Below are positions 5,371-5,439 of a DNA stretch of 5,439 bases, piece by piece. Position 1 is the stretch's first letter. Each line of letters opens with the position of its first letter. The stretch lies in contig JAFAYS010001161.1 of assembly GCA_019240175.1 (NCBI GenBank), forward strand, positions 1 through 5,439, read 5' to 3'. The position numbers and the translations under genes are program-made. The notes under the pieces are model-generated. The model had not been told where the DNA came from and did no database searches. It saw only the letters and a program-made list of their open reading frames with translations. This DNA is from Chloroflexota bacterium. GTDB lineage: Bacteria; Chloroflexota; Chloroflexia; Chloroflexales; Kallotenuaceae.

Positions 5371-5439
5371 TATCGAAAAATACTGAGGGGAAATAGTTCA
5401 ATAAACTATGGTTAAAAAAGTATAAAGATTGTATATTTA
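5371..5439. other. AT-rich right end without a recognisable gene
   Basis: The base composition drops sharply: the last 95 bases are about 29 per cent GC, against a clearly GC-rich coding region. There is a small hairpin, ATAGTT-CAATA-AACTAT (5393-5409), and a TATAAA at 5421-5426 that could be a plus-strand -10, though its only -35 candidate (TTCAAT, 5397-5402) is poor. No open frame with a ribosome site is seen. It may be a promoter region for the next gene or the edge of acquired DNA. Confidence 0.4.

Overview
The window carries four protein-coding genes of a GC-rich bacterium. It ends in an intergenic stretch with short repeats that turns AT-rich at the right edge. The best guess for the source is Chloroflexota, class Chloroflexia. 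That guess rests on the overall style of the AlaRS, CNNM and long TL5-type bL25 proteins and on the heptamer repeats and GTAGGGGCG-type palindromes. No marker gene proves it, so it is an inference of moderate confidence.

Layout, left to right. Positions 1-2098 (minus): alaS, alanyl-tRNA synthetase, which runs off the left edge just after its CGGTH zinc motif. Positions 2099-2265: alaS leader and promoter, with the -10 box inside a perfect inverted repeat, followed by the terminator of the next gene. Positions 2266-2676 (minus): a 136-residue four-helix membrane protein of unknown function. Positions 2677-2855: a compact divergent promoter with back-to-back extended -10 boxes, then a leader with two competing hairpins. 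Positions 2856-4262 (plus): a CNNM/CBS/CorC_HlyC family membrane protein, probably a divalent-cation (Mg2+/Co2+) transporter. Positions 4263-4320: a strong terminator between convergent genes. Positions 4321-4986 (minus): bL25/Ctc, the 5S rRNA-binding ribosomal protein. Positions 4987-5439: the bL25 promoter, a heptamer repeat array that begins in its -35 region, two degenerate palindromic repeats, an operator-like GTAC repeat cluster and an AT-rich tail.

Two genes serve translation (alaS and bL25) and two encode membrane proteins. Every gene seems to have its own promoter, and terminators separate them, so this looks like ordinary core-genome layout rather than an operon or a defence or mobile island. 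I see no tRNA, rRNA, CRISPR array, transposase or phage gene. The features most worth a second look are regulatory: the palindrome around the alaS -10 box, the overlapping divergent promoter, the switch-like leader of the CNNM gene, and the repeat array beside the bL25 promoter. No clear new biological system is evident.
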